A stretch of 64,000 nt of DNA. It comes from Cryobacterium sp. Y11 (GTDB taxonomy: Bacteria > Actinomycetota > Actinomycetes > Actinomycetales > Microbacteriaceae). Made by a program: the position numbers and the translations under genes. Shown here piece after piece: positions 8,532 through 16,782 of the stretch. The DNA is taken from NCBI RefSeq assembly GCF_002929535.1, contig NZ_PJJO01000061.1, forward strand, positions 495,902-559,901. Reading direction: 5' to 3'. The notes under the pieces were generated by a model. It saw only the letters and a list, made by a program, of their open reading frames with translations, was not told the origin of the DNA and did no database searches. The first letter of the stretch is position 1; every line of letters starts with the position of its first letter.

Positions 8532-10055
8532 CTAGCCGACGTGCGCAGCCGAGCCGGTGCCGAGTAGGTCTTCTTTACGCGGGCGCACCAGGAAGAATGC
8601 AATCGGCGCCGCCGCGAAGATGATGACGGCCGCCCACAGGAAGGCCGACTGATATCCGCTCACCAGGGCGCCAAATTGCGCAGCCTGCGAGGGCACCTTG
8701 CCGATCAGGTACGAGCTCACCGCAGCGGTATAGAGCGCGGTGAACAGCGCGGTTCCGAGCGATCCGCCGATCTGCTGCATGGCCGTCACCGCCGCGCTCG
8801 CCGCACCGGCATCGTGGTCGGCGATTCCCGACAGCGCCACATTCTGCAATGGCACGAAGATCATCGCCATTCCGGCCCCGAGCAGAATAAGCCCGGGCAA
8901 TACCTCCAGCGCATAGTTGCCGCCCACGGTGATCTGGGTCAGCCAGAGCAGCCCGGACGCGCCGACGATCGGGCCGACGGTCATCGGAATGCGCACGCCG
9001 GTGTTGGCCAGATACTTCGAGAGCACTCCCGCACCGACCATAATTGTCGCGGTCATCGGCAGGGAAGCGAGGCCCGACTGAATCGGCGTGTATCCCAGCA
9101 CAATCTGAAAATAGAGCGTGAGAAAGAGCAGCGCGCCGAGCATCGCAGCACCCGACAGTAGCGCGGTGAGAAAGGCCCCACCGCGAACCTTGTTGATCAT
9201 AATGCGCAAGGGCAGAAGCGGATGATTAGACCGGCTTTCCACCACCACGAACAGTGCCAGCAGCACCAGTCCGAGCGGGAGGCAGACGAGCACGGGCCAA
9301 CTGCCCCACCCATTCTCGGCCTGCGCGAAGCCGAAAACCAGGGATCCGAGACCGAGCGCCACGAGAATAGCCCCCGGCACGTCGTATTTCGTGTTGCCGT
9401 GCGCCTTGCTCTCCCGAATCACCGGAATGGCGGCCGCAATCGCGACAACGGCAATCGGCACATTCACGTAGAGGCACCAACGCCAGCTCGCGTATTCGGT
9501 GAGCATGCCGCCGAGAATGAGGCCGACGGCCGCGCCTCCACCGGCGATCGCACCGTAGACGGCGAAGGCCTTGATGCGGTCCTTGCCGCCGGGAAAGTTG
9601 ACGGTGAGCAGGGCGAGCGAGGCCGGAGCGAGCAGGGCGGCGAACAGCCCCTGCAAGCCCCGCGCGGCGAGTAGCTCCCAGGTGTTCTGCGCGGCACCGC
9701 CGAGGGCGGAGGCGATGGCAAACCCGGCCATCCCCACGATGAAGGAGCGTTTACGCCCCCAGAAGTCGGCGATGCGCCCGCCGAGCAGCAACAGCGCGCC
9801 GAACACGAGCGAATAGAGGGTGACGACCCAGGTGCGGTCGCCGTCGCTCATGCCGAGCGCGGTCTGTGCCTGGGGGAGCGCGATATTCACGATGGTGCCG
9901 TCAAGCACGACGGTGAGCTGGGCGAGCGCCACGATGGCGAGCAGCCACCAGCGCCGCGGGTTCGCTGCCGTTTCACCTGTAGAAGCGGATGCTGCGGCCG
10001 CCAACGAGACCGGGACGGTACGGGGCGGATCGGTGCTCATGCTGGGGGTCGACAT
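8532..10055 (-). CDS. MFS multidrug efflux transporter, DHA2 (14-TMS) family
   Basis: Proton-driven exporter of the EmrB/QacA type, 507 aa from ATG at 10055. About 14 hydrophobic segments are visible. The motif A region reads GGRIADFWGRKRSF and motif C lies around GAIAGGGAAVGLILGG. It is divergent from a tetR gene, with an 18-bp perfect palindrome between them, so it is almost certainly the regulated target. The start is set at 10055 because a -10-like TATGAT lies 7 nt upstream; in-frame ATGs at 10067 and 10040 are alternatives. Drug specificity cannot be predicted. Confidence 0.9.
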   Translation of the reverse strand: MSTPSMSTDPPRTVPVSLAAAASASTGETAANPRRWWLLAIVALAQLTVVLDGTIVNIALPQAQTALGMSDGDRTWVVTLYSLVFGALLLLGGRIADFWGRKRSFIVGMAGFAIASALGGAAQNTWELLAARGLQGLFAALLAPASLALLTVNFPGGKDRIKAFAVYGAIAGGGAAVGLILGGMLTEYASWRWCLYVNVPIAVVAIAAAIPVIRESKAHGNTKYDVPGAILVALGLGSLVFGFAQAENGWGSWPVLVCLPLGLVLLALFVVVESRSNHPLLPLRIMINKVRGGAFLTALLSGAAMLGALLFLTLYFQIVLGYTPIQSGLASLPMTATIMVGAGVLSKYLANTGVRIPMTVGPIVGASGLLWLTQITVGGNYALEVLPGLILLGAGMAMIFVPLQNVALSGIADHDAGAASAAVTAMQQIGGSLGTALFTALYTAAVSSYLIGKVPSQAAQFGALVSGYQSAFLWAAVIIFAAAPIAFFLVRPRKEDLLGTGSAAHVG

Positions 10056-10062
10056 GAACACA

Positions 10063-10068
10063 ATCATA
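10063..10068 (-). promoter_or_regulatory. -10 box of the MFS gene
   Basis: On the minus strand TATGAT lies 7 nt before the ATG at 10055. The 10071-10088 palindrome falls between this box and its -35 region, so a bound repressor would block it. Confidence 0.5.
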
Positions 10069-10070
10069 CC

Positions 10071-10088
10071 GAACGAACTAGTTCGTTC
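10071..10088. promoter_or_regulatory. TetR-type operator, 18-bp perfect palindrome
   Basis: GAACGAACTAGTTCGTTC is a perfect inverted repeat midway between the divergent MFS and tetR starts. It covers the -10/-35 spacer of the MFS promoter and the expected -35 region of the tetR promoter, so one site could repress both genes. Size and symmetry fit a TetR dimer. Confidence 0.8.
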
Positions 10089-10105
10089 TGCACGACGAAA
10101 TTGGC

Positions 10106-10111
10106 TATAAT
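10106..10111 (+). promoter_or_regulatory. -10 box of tetR (leaderless layout)
   Basis: A consensus TATAAT ends 6 nt before the tetR ATG at 10118. There is no room for a ribosome site, so the transcript should start at or beside the A of ATG. Confidence 0.7.
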
Positions 10112-10117
10112 CGAGAT

Positions 10118-10690
10118 ATGGCACGCAATGGAGCAGACCCGCAGACCCGCATTCTCGAGGCGGCGCGCACGGAGTTCGCCGCTTACGGCCTCGCCGGGGC
10201 GCGCATCGATCGAATTGCCAAGACAGCTTCGGCCAGTAAAGAACGTCTCTACGCCTATTACCCCGATAAGCAACACTTGTTTCTCGAGGTGTTGGAGCTT
10301 AATCTGCGCGAGTTTTCGAGCGACGCAGTGCTCACCGACAACGATGTACCGGCCTTCGCCGGAGCACTCTTCGACCACGCGGTGCGCCACGGCGACCACC
10401 TGCGCATGATCGACTGGGCGCGGCTCGAAACCGACGGTACCTGGCTGCCGGCCCTCGAAGTGATGCTCGGCTATCGAGACGAACAGGTGCGCCGCATCCG
10501 TTTGGCGCAGACGGCCGGGCGGGTCGACGTCTGCTGGGAACCGGAGCAGCTCATGACGCTCGTTTTCGGTATCGCCACCGCCTGGGTGCACGAGCCCGGC
10601 GGCACGTTCGACTCCGCAGCGATAGCAACTCGACGCGCCAACGTCATCCGCGCGGTCGAACGGCTGATCGCACCGGCTGCGATAAACTGA
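10118..10690 (+). CDS. TetR family transcriptional repressor
   Basis: DNA-binding regulator of 190 aa. The N-terminal TetR helix-turn-helix is visible (AARTEFAAYGLAGARIDRIAKTA, then KERLYAYYPDKQHLFLEV), followed by a divergent ligand-binding domain. It very likely represses the neighbouring MFS exporter and itself through the 10071-10088 palindrome, released by an exporter substrate. That regulation is inferred from the arrangement. ffh begins 8 nt after its stop but has its own possible -10. Confidence 0.9.
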   Translation: MARNGADPQTRILEAARTEFAAYGLAGARIDRIAKTASASKERLYAYYPDKQHLFLEVLELNLREFSSDAVLTDNDVPAFAGALFDHAVRHGDHLRMIDWARLETDGTWLPALEVMLGYRDEQVRRIRLAQTAGRVDVCWEPEQLMTLVFGIATAWVHEPGGTFDSAAIATRRANVIRAVERLIAPAAIN

Positions 10691-10697
10691 CCGCATA

Positions 10698-12287
10698 ATG
10701 GCAACTTTTGGAAACCTCTCAGATCGTCTTGCCGAGACGTTCAAAAACCTCCGCACCAAGGGCAAGCTCAGCGCAGCGGATGTCGACGGCACCGTTCGTG
10801 AGATCCGTCGCGCCCTGCTCGACGCCGACGTCGCTCTCGAGGTCGTCAAGGACTTCACCGGCAAGGTGCGCGAGCGCGCCCTTGGCGACGAGGTCAGCAA
10901 GGCACTGAACCCAGCCCAGCAGGTCGTGCAGATCGTCAACGACGAACTCATCACCATTCTCGGCGGCCAGCAGCGGCGGCTGGAGTTCGCCAAGAAGCCA
11001 CCGACCATCATCATGCTTGCCGGACTGCAGGGTGCCGGTAAGACCACCCTCGCCGGCAAGCTCGCCAAGTGGCTCGCCAAAGACGGCCACACCCCGCTGC
11101 TCGTCGCCGCCGACCTGCAGCGCCCGAACGCCGTCACCCAGCTTGAGGTGGTCGCGAAGCAGGCCGGCGTCGCCGTCTACGCACCCGAGCCCGGCAACGG
11201 TGTTGGCGACCCGGTCAAGGTCGCCCGCGATGGCGTGAAATACGCCCTGCAAAAGGTGCACGACGTCGTCATTGTCGACACCGCCGGCCGCCTCGGCGTT
11301 GACGCGGAGCTGATGAAGCAGGCCGCCAACATCCGCAAGGCGATCGATCCAGACGAGGTGCTCTTCGTCATCGACGCCATGATCGGCCAGGATGCCGTCG
11401 CGACCGCCAAGGCCTTCCAGGACGGCGTCGACTTCACCGGAGTCGTGCTCACCAAGCTCGACGGCGACGCCCGAGGTGGTGCCGCGCTCTCGGTCGCTTC
11501 GCTGACCGGCCGCCCGATCATGTTCGCCTCCACCGGTGAAGGGCTCGACGACTTCGAGCCGTTCCACCCCGACCGCATGGCCGGCCGCATCCTCGACCTC
11601 GGTGATATTCTCACCCTGATCGAGCAGGCACAGGGTGCGTTCGACGAAGATGAGGCCCGCAAGGTCGCCGAGAAGTTCGCGACCGACACCTTCACCCTCG
11701 ACGACTTCCTGGGCCAGATGCAGCAGCTGCGCAACATGGGCTCGATCAAGAAGATGATGAGCATGCTGCCCGGCGCCGGAGCCATGAAGGCACAGCTCGA
11801 AAACTTCGACGAGCGCGAGATCGTGCGCACCGAGGCCATCATCCAGTCGATGACCAAGCTCGAACGCACCACCCCCAAGCTGCTCAACGGCTCCCGTCGC
11901 CTGCGCATCGCCAAGGGATCCGGCTCAAGCGTCACCGAGGTCAACCAACTCGTGCAACGCTTCGAGCAGGCCGCCAAGATGATGAAGACCGTCGCCAAGG
12001 GCGGTATGCCCAATATTCCCGGCATGGGCCCGATCCCCGGTGCCGGATACGGTGGCAAGCCGAAGGTACAACAAAAGAAGAAGGGCTCCAAGTCGGGTAA
12101 CCCGGCCAAGCGTGCCGCCGAAAACGCCGCGATTGCCGCGGGCGTCAAGCCTGCCGGCGAGACCACGAAAACGGATGCCGTCGGCTCCGGTTTCGGCCTC
12201 GGCTCCGGCGCCCAGCCCGGCAAGGGCAAGGCAGGCGGCCCCACCGAAGAAGAAATGGCCGCCCTGCAGAAAATGCTCGGCCGGTAG
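10698..12287 (+). CDS. ffh: Signal recognition particle protein Ffh
   Basis: SRP54 GTPase that binds signal peptides on ribosomes and pairs with FtsY. The 529-aa protein has N and G domains (GLQGAGKTTLAGK, DTAGRLGVD, TKLDGDARGG). The methionine-rich M domain begins near residue 330 (FLGQMQQLRNMGSIKKMMSM), and the tail is long, rich in Gly, Pro and Lys. TAAACT at 10683-10688, 9 nt before the ATG, could give a very short leader. A copy of the triple-palindrome repeat lies 31 nt after the stop. Confidence 0.97.
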   Translation: MATFGNLSDRLAETFKNLRTKGKLSAADVDGTVREIRRALLDADVALEVVKDFTGKVRERALGDEVSKALNPAQQVVQIVNDELITILGGQQRRLEFAKKPPTIIMLAGLQGAGKTTLAGKLAKWLAKDGHTPLLVAADLQRPNAVTQLEVVAKQAGVAVYAPEPGNGVGDPVKVARDGVKYALQKVHDVVIVDTAGRLGVDAELMKQAANIRKAIDPDEVLFVIDAMIGQDAVATAKAFQDGVDFTGVVLTKLDGDARGGAALSVASLTGRPIMFASTGEGLDDFEPFHPDRMAGRILDLGDILTLIEQAQGAFDEDEARKVAEKFATDTFTLDDFLGQMQQLRNMGSIKKMMSMLPGAGAMKAQLENFDEREIVRTEAIIQSMTKLERTTPKLLNGSRRLRIAKGSGSSVTEVNQLVQRFEQAAKMMKTVAKGGMPNIPGMGPIPGAGYGGKPKVQQKKKGSKSGNPAKRAAENAAIAAGVKPAGETTKTDAVGSGFGLGSGAQPGKGKAGGPTEEEMAALQKMLGR

Positions 12288-12318
12288 CATCCGCTCGCCC
12301 CGTGCCCGGCCTATTTTG

Positions 12319-12388
12319 GGACGGGGCCCGGGCCCCGTCCGCGGGCCCAGTTTATAAACTGGGCCCCTGTTCATAAGGTGGGCCCAGT
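12319..12388 (+). repeat. Intergenic triple-palindrome repeat, copy B (best preserved)
   Basis: Three consecutive palindromic units are visible. The first is a perfect 22-bp palindrome at 12319-12340 (GGACGGGGCCC / GGGCCCCGTCC). The second is a perfect 24-bp palindrome at 12343-12366 (GGGCCCAGTTTA / TAAACTGGGCCC). The third is a GGGCCC-armed hairpin around GTTCATAAGG, ending near 12385 and sharing its left arm with the second. It lies between co-directional ffh and the oxidoreductase gene, in the same orientation as the other copies. Confidence 0.88.
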
Positions 12389-12445
12389 GAACGAGCTGGG
12401 AACCCGCGCGGAATGGGCCACCGAGGCGCGGCCGGGGCGTGGCCC

Positions 12446-12451
12446 TAGGGT
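12446..12451 (+). promoter_or_regulatory. -10 box of the LLM oxidoreductase gene (leaderless layout)
   Basis: TAGGGT lies exactly 6 nt before the ATG at 12458, and there is no ribosome site in between. Confidence 0.55.
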
Positions 12452-12457
12452 GGGTAC

Positions 12458-13279
12458 ATGACCTCGACGACGAACGAATCGGGCGCGGCGAAGCAGAGCG
12501 CGGCGAAGCAGAGCGTGCGGATGGGCGTGCAGATCGCCCCGCAGCATGCCCACTACTCCAAGATTCGTGACACCCTCACCGAGGTCGAGGCCCGAGGCTT
12601 CGACCTCGCTTTCAACTGGGACCACTTCTTTCCGCTCAACGGTGACCCAGACGGCCTGCACTTTGAATCGTGGACAATCCTCGCTGCCTGGGCCGAGCAG
12701 ACCACGACCATCCAGTTCGGCGCCCTGGTCAACTGCAACAGCTACCGCAACGCCGACCTGCAGGCCGACATGGCCCGAACGATCGACCACATCAGCGGCG
12801 GACGTTTTCTTCTGGGCACCGGAGCGGGCTGGTTCGAGCGCGATTACCAGGAGTACGGCTACGAATTCGGCACACCCGGAACCCGACTGAACGCCCTCGA
12901 CGACAGCCTGAACCGCATCAAGGCTCGCTGGGCCACGATCAACCCGCCGCCGACCCGCGACATCCCGGTGCTCATCGGTGGCGGCGGAGAGAAGAAAACC
13001 CTGCGCATCGTCGCCCAGCACGCCGACATTTGGCACTCGTTCTCCAACCCCGAGGTACTCGAGCACAAGCTCGGCGTGCTCGCCGCCTGGTGCGACGAGG
13101 TCGGCCGCGATATCAGCGAGATCGAGATTTCCACCGAGCTGCGCGGCCGCACCGTGGAAGACGCCGACGCTCTCTACGACCTCGGCACCCGCTTGTTCAC
13201 GGTCGGAATCTCCGGCCCAGACTACGACCTTGGCCCAGCCATCGACTGGCTAGCCTGGCGCGACAGCAAAAACGCCTGA
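12458..13279 (+). CDS. LLM-class F420-dependent oxidoreductase
   Basis: Luciferase-like TIM-barrel oxidoreductase of 273 aa, probably using reduced coenzyme F420; the substrate is unknown. Family features include the N-terminal VRMGVQIAPQ, the AAWAEQTTTIQFG and DHISGGRFLLGTGAGWF strands, and PVLIGGGGEKKTLRIVAQHAD near the cofactor phosphate site. The first 20 residues contain a perfect 15-bp duplication (AAKQS twice) and are not part of the fold. A TANNNT box 6 nt before the ATG supports this start over one nearer the conserved region. Confidence 0.87.
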   Translation: MTSTTNESGAAKQSAAKQSVRMGVQIAPQHAHYSKIRDTLTEVEARGFDLAFNWDHFFPLNGDPDGLHFESWTILAAWAEQTTTIQFGALVNCNSYRNADLQADMARTIDHISGGRFLLGTGAGWFERDYQEYGYEFGTPGTRLNALDDSLNRIKARWATINPPPTRDIPVLIGGGGEKKTLRIVAQHADIWHSFSNPEVLEHKLGVLAAWCDEVGRDISEIEISTELRGRTVEDADALYDLGTRLFTVGISGPDYDLGPAIDWLAWRDSKNA

Positions 13280-13367
13280 CCCTACGCAGGCCAGCGGATG
13301 CTCCCGCGTCACACCCGCACCACGGGAACTGCGTCAGACATGCTGAACGGCGCTCGTGGGGTGCCGG

Positions 13368-14054
13368 TCACCGTGCGTTTGAGGTCAGTGCAGAACTGCG
13401 GACACCGTGCACTCGGCTGATGCCCCAGACAATGGCAGCAAACACGACAGTGGCCACAGCGATAGCGAGGGCGTAGAGCGCGACGACACCGTAGCCCTGT
13501 GCCGGGTCCAAGAACGGGTACGGTACCCATCCATCGGTTGCCCCGCGGATGATGATGACGATGATCCACACGATGGGGTAGACGAGGGGAATCCATATTT
13601 TATTGACGGGGAGGGGGCTTCGATCGCTGAAGATCACCCAATCAAGGGCGGCGTAGATGGGCAGAATGATGTGTAGCACGGTGTTGGCCCACGCGAGGGA
13701 AACGCCGCCCTCGAGTCCCGCCAGCAGCACGTTGTACATGACGCCGGTGATGACGATGTAGGTTGTGGCGCAGCCTCGCGCCACGACCAACGATGGCCGC
13801 TGGCGTCGTCCAGAGAAGGAAACGAGTGCGGTGACCAGCAGCACGAGTACCAGAATGATGTTGCTCTGCATGGTGAAATACCCGAAAAAATTAAACGGGT
13901 TGATCGTCGCGCGAGTGGCCGTGTCGTAGAACGTCGACACAATCGCCACTATGCCCACTACTGCGACAGCCAGCCGAAGTGCAGCCACAAGGTATCTCAC
14001 GGTTCGCCTTTGCTCAGTGGTGCACCGGTCAGGAATTCTGTGACCTGCTTGCAT
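13368..14054 (-). CDS. Pr6Pr family integral membrane protein
   Basis: Six-helix membrane protein of 228 aa resembling the Pr6Pr family (Far-17a/AIG1-like, function unknown). Visible segments include LVAALRLAVAVVGIVAIVS, NIILVLVLLVTALVSF, TYIVITGVMYNVLLAGL, VLHIILPIYAALDWVIF, IPLVYPIVWIIVIII and ALAIAVATVVFAAIV. ATG 14054 is used; GTG at 14000, preceded by AAAGG, is a reasonable alternative that trims a hydrophilic lead. It is convergent with the oxidoreductase gene and stands alone. Confidence 0.8.
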   Translation of the reverse strand: MQAGHRIPDRCTTEQRRTVRYLVAALRLAVAVVGIVAIVSTFYDTATRATINPFNFFGYFTMQSNIILVLVLLVTALVSFSGRRQRPSLVVARGCATTYIVITGVMYNVLLAGLEGGVSLAWANTVLHIILPIYAALDWVIFSDRSPLPVNKIWIPLVYPIVWIIVIIIRGATDGWVPYPFLDPAQGYGVVALYALAIAVATVVFAAIVWGISRVHGVRSSALTSNAR

Positions 14055-14084
14055 ACTAGGCGTTCCGCACCTGCGGAGCTGAAA

Positions 14085-15221
14085 CTAACTCCCGAGCCCC
14101 TGCGCCAGCTCGTGGCTGAGTGCCGCAACGACCGCCGGCAGGCTGCCTCCGTTTGCAGCGGCGACGGCGAGCTGCCGCTGATAGCTGCCGCCGTCGTCGA
14201 TGATGCGGTGGAGGGCCAGCAGCTCCGGCAGGCAACCGAGCCGCTCGGCGAGGGGGGAGAGGGTCTGGATCAGGCGACGCACGTCATCCGTTACCAGGCA
14301 CTCGGTGCCTACGGCATCGAGGATGATCTGTGCATCGAGCCCGTAGCGGGCCGCCCGCCACTTGTTCTCGCGCACGAACCACGGCTGCATGCGCGGTACG
14401 TCTTCGCCCGCGTCGAGAAGGGTGGACATCCACTCGACCAGGCACTGGATGAACGCGGCGATCGCGCCGAGTTCCACGGTGGTCGAGACGCCGTCGCAGA
14501 CCCGAATTTCGATCGTGCCCCAGCGCGGCGAGGGGCGAATGTCCCAGCGCACCTCGGTGACGTCCTCGACGATACCCGTCACCGCCATGTCGTCGACGTA
14601 ACGCTCCCACGCTTCCCAGTCGGGCAGATCCCACGGCAGGCCGGCGGTCGGCAGCTGCTGAAACATGAGGGAGCGGTTGCTGGCATACCCGGTGTCGATG
14701 CCAGCCCAGAACGGGCTTGACGCGCTCAGCGCCTGCAAATGCGGAACGTAGCTGAGCAGGCCGTTCATGATCGGAATGACTTTGGCCTTGTCCTCAATGC
14801 CCACGTGCACGTGAATGCCCCAAATCATCATGTTGCGCCCCCACCACTGGGTGCGGTCAATGAGCTTGTGGTACCGCGCCTTGTCGGTGATGGTCTGGTC
14901 AAACCACTGCGCAAACGGATGCGATCCGCTACAGATGACGTCGACCTCGCGTTCCGCAAGAACGCGGCGTACCTCGCCGAGCTGGCCGGCGACATCCGCT
15001 ACCGCACCGCTTACGGTATTATGCACGCCGGACACCAGCTCGACCGTGTTGAGCAGCAACTCGCCGGTGATCGTCGGGTGTGCCGAGCCGTCAGGGCCGC
15101 GCAGGGTATCGAGCACCTCGTCGGCGATATTGACCAGATCGCCGGTCGACCGGTCGACGAGCGCGACCTCCCACTCGATGCCCACGGTCGAGCGTGCGGA
15201 TCGGGCAAAGTCCAGTGGCAC
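14085..15221 (-). CDS. ybdK: YbdK-type carboxylate-amine ligase (glutamate-cysteine ligase family 2)
   Basis: ATP-dependent carboxylate-amine ligase fold of 378 aa, related to the gamma-glutamylcysteine synthetases of group 2. Recognisable motifs are VGIEWEVALVD near the start, the metal-binding GIHVHVG, and TIEIRVCDG toward the end. The family has weak glutamate-cysteine ligase activity in vitro and its physiological role is unsettled. The GTG at 15221 is preceded by AAGGAG. It is divergent from rpsP. Confidence 0.88.
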   Translation of the reverse strand: MPLDFARSARSTVGIEWEVALVDRSTGDLVNIADEVLDTLRGPDGSAHPTITGELLLNTVELVSGVHNTVSGAVADVAGQLGEVRRVLAEREVDVICSGSHPFAQWFDQTITDKARYHKLIDRTQWWGRNMMIWGIHVHVGIEDKAKVIPIMNGLLSYVPHLQALSASSPFWAGIDTGYASNRSLMFQQLPTAGLPWDLPDWEAWERYVDDMAVTGIVEDVTEVRWDIRPSPRWGTIEIRVCDGVSTTVELGAIAAFIQCLVEWMSTLLDAGEDVPRMQPWFVRENKWRAARYGLDAQIILDAVGTECLVTDDVRRLIQTLSPLAERLGCLPELLALHRIIDDGGSYQRQLAVAAANGGSLPAVVAALSHELAQGLGS

Positions 15222-15436
15222 GGGCGCTCCTTGGGTGGGCAGGCAAAAGTCATTGAGTTTCGATTATCGGGTTTCGATTAACACCGCGCAACGAATCTCT
15301 GACAGAATGATTAGTCGCGATCCGTTGTGCCCGACCCTCTATCTCGGTGCAGCGTGATCCTATAGAGCTTATGCCGAGTGTGCCCCCACGCTCACGGCCC
15401 AAGGTTCGCCAAACACCGAATCAACACTGGAGAATT

Positions 15437-15841
15437 GTGGCTGTCAAAATCCGTCTGAAGCGCATGGGCAAGATCCGTGCACCGTATTACCGCATCGTCG
15501 TTGCCGACGCGCGCACCAAGCGCGACGGTCGTGTCATCGAAGAAATCGGCATCTACCACCCCACGGAAGAGCCCTCGGTCATCGAGGTCAAGTCCGAGCG
15601 TGCGCAGTACTGGCTCAGCGTCGGCGCTCAGCCGACCGAGCAGGTTGCTGCGCTCCTCAAGCTCACGGGCGACTGGGGCATCTTCAAGGGTGACAAGAAC
15701 GCTAAGAACACCGTCAAGGTGAAGGAACCGAAGGTTGCTTTCGTCGCTGATGAGAAGAAGAAGCCGGTTCTCAAGCCCAAGGTCGAGAAGCCGGTCGCCA
15801 AGGTAGAAGAGGTTGCTGCCGAAGCAACCGACGAGGCGTAA
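15437..15841 (+). CDS. rpsP: 30S ribosomal protein S16
   Basis: Small-subunit assembly protein S16, 134 aa. The core is [20 protein letters not shown] at the N-terminus, with [14 protein letters not shown] following. A lysine-, valine- and glutamate-rich tail of about 50 residues extends beyond the conserved domain, as in other actinobacteria. The start is GTG at 15437, the usual S16 N-terminus, with CTGGAGA upstream. khpA and rimM follow within a few bases, the standard actinobacterial order. Confidence 0.97.
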   Translation: MAVKIRLKRMGKIRAPYYRIVVADARTKRDGRVIEEIGIYHPTEEPSVIEVKSERAQYWLSVGAQPTEQVAALLKLTGDWGIFKGDKNAKNTVKVKEPKVAFVADEKKKPVLKPKVEKPVAKVEEVAAEATDEA

Positions 15842-15844
15842 CTG

Positions 15845-16081
15845 TTGCTTGCTCCCGCGCTCGAACACCTCGTCAAGGGGATCGTTGATCACCCGGACGA
15901 TGTGCACGTTGCAGAAAAGAACTCTGCGCGAGGTGATGTGCTCGAGGTTCGGGTGAACCCCGAGGATCTCGGCCGGGTCATTGGTCGTGCTGGTCGCACC
16001 GCCAAGGCCCTGCGCACCCTCGTTGCGGCTCTGGCCGATGGTCGACGCGTACGCGTTGACGTCGTCGACACCGATTTTTAG
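15845..16081 (+). CDS. khpA: KH-domain RNA-binding protein KhpA
   Basis: Small (78 aa) KH-domain protein, usually encoded between rpsP and rimM; KhpA binds RNA and affects growth and division in Gram-positives. The GxxG loop is visible in GRVIGRAGRTAKALR. The start is TTG at 15845, 3 nt after the rpsP stop; it is the only start that gives the conserved N-terminus LAPALEHLVKGIVDHP. Confidence 0.92.
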   Translation: MLAPALEHLVKGIVDHPDDVHVAEKNSARGDVLEVRVNPEDLGRVIGRAGRTAKALRTLVAALADGRRVRVDVVDTDF

Positions 16082-16085
16082 ATCT

Positions 16086-16703
16086 GTGGACGATAGCGAG
16101 AAGGACCGCACCCAGCAGTTAAGGGTGGGGCGCCTGACCAAGGCTCACGGCCTCAAGGGAGCAATCAAGCTCGAACTGTTCACGGACGACCCGGGACGAC
16201 GTTTCGTCCCGGGCGCCGTGTTCACCCTGCAGGTTCCAACCGGCTCGGCCTGGCACGGCAAGACGATTGAACTCGTCGAGTTGCGCTGGTACAACCAGCA
16301 CGCTGTCGGTTTTTTCAAGGATGTTCCCGACCGGTCAACGGCAGAAACGCTCGCGAAGGCGATCCTCTGGATCGATGCGGACGTCGCCGAGCAGTCGGAT
16401 GAAGAAGACGCCTGGTACGACCACCAGCTGGTCGGTCTCGCCGTCATGCGTGACGGTGTGCGCATCGGCACCATCGGTCGCCTCGAACACATGCCAGCGC
16501 AAGATTTGCTGATCGTCAAGACGCCCACCGGCGACGTCATGATCCCGTTCGTGAAGGCCATCGTGCCCAGCGTCGACGTGAAGAACGGCGTGGTCACGAT
16601 CACGCCGCCGCCCGGCTTGCTCGAAGAGCTGCCAGAGGACCCGGCTGACGCTGTCGCCGCAGTCGAATCTGAAACGGATGCTGCCCCGGCCGACCGTCCG
16701 TAA
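16086..16703 (+). CDS. rimM: Ribosome maturation factor RimM
   Basis: 16S rRNA processing factor that binds S19 during 30S maturation. The 205-aa protein has the RimM N-domain (RVGRLTKAHGLKGAIKLELFTD) and the PRC-barrel (WYDHQLVGLAVM, QDLLIVK, IPFVKAIVPSVD). GTG at 16086 lies 4 nt after the khpA stop and gives the normal N-terminus. In most relatives trmD follows directly; here a strong terminator and a siroheme/nitrite block intervene. Confidence 0.95.
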   Translation: MDDSEKDRTQQLRVGRLTKAHGLKGAIKLELFTDDPGRRFVPGAVFTLQVPTGSAWHGKTIELVELRWYNQHAVGFFKDVPDRSTAETLAKAILWIDADVAEQSDEEDAWYDHQLVGLAVMRDGVRIGTIGRLEHMPAQDLLIVKTPTGDVMIPFVKAIVPSVDVKNGVVTITPPPGLLEELPEDPADAVAAVESETDAAPADRP

Positions 16704-16722
16704 GGCTCGTTGCTCGTACCTG

Positions 16723-16773
16723 TGCCGGGTTCTCCCACTGAAGTTCGCAGTGGCAGAACCCGGCATTTGTGTG
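16723..16773. terminator. Strong stem-loop terminator between rimM and hemD
   Basis: An 11-bp stem (TGCCGGGTTCT pairing with its complement), one C-C mismatch and 6 more base pairs (CCACTG) enclose a 7-nt loop at 16741-16747. TTTGTGTG follows on the plus strand. It lies between convergent genes and should end rimM transcripts. Confidence 0.85.
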
Positions 16774-16782
16774 CCGGAAGCC

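Noticed and set aside
12300..12374. Short open frames starting MNRGPVYK at the palindromic repeats
   Set aside because: These are readings through the repeat itself (also at 8500 and 28316), not proteins.
15256..15278. Direct repeat GTTTCGATTA upstream of rpsP
   Set aside because: Too short and without partners; no regulator consensus recognised.
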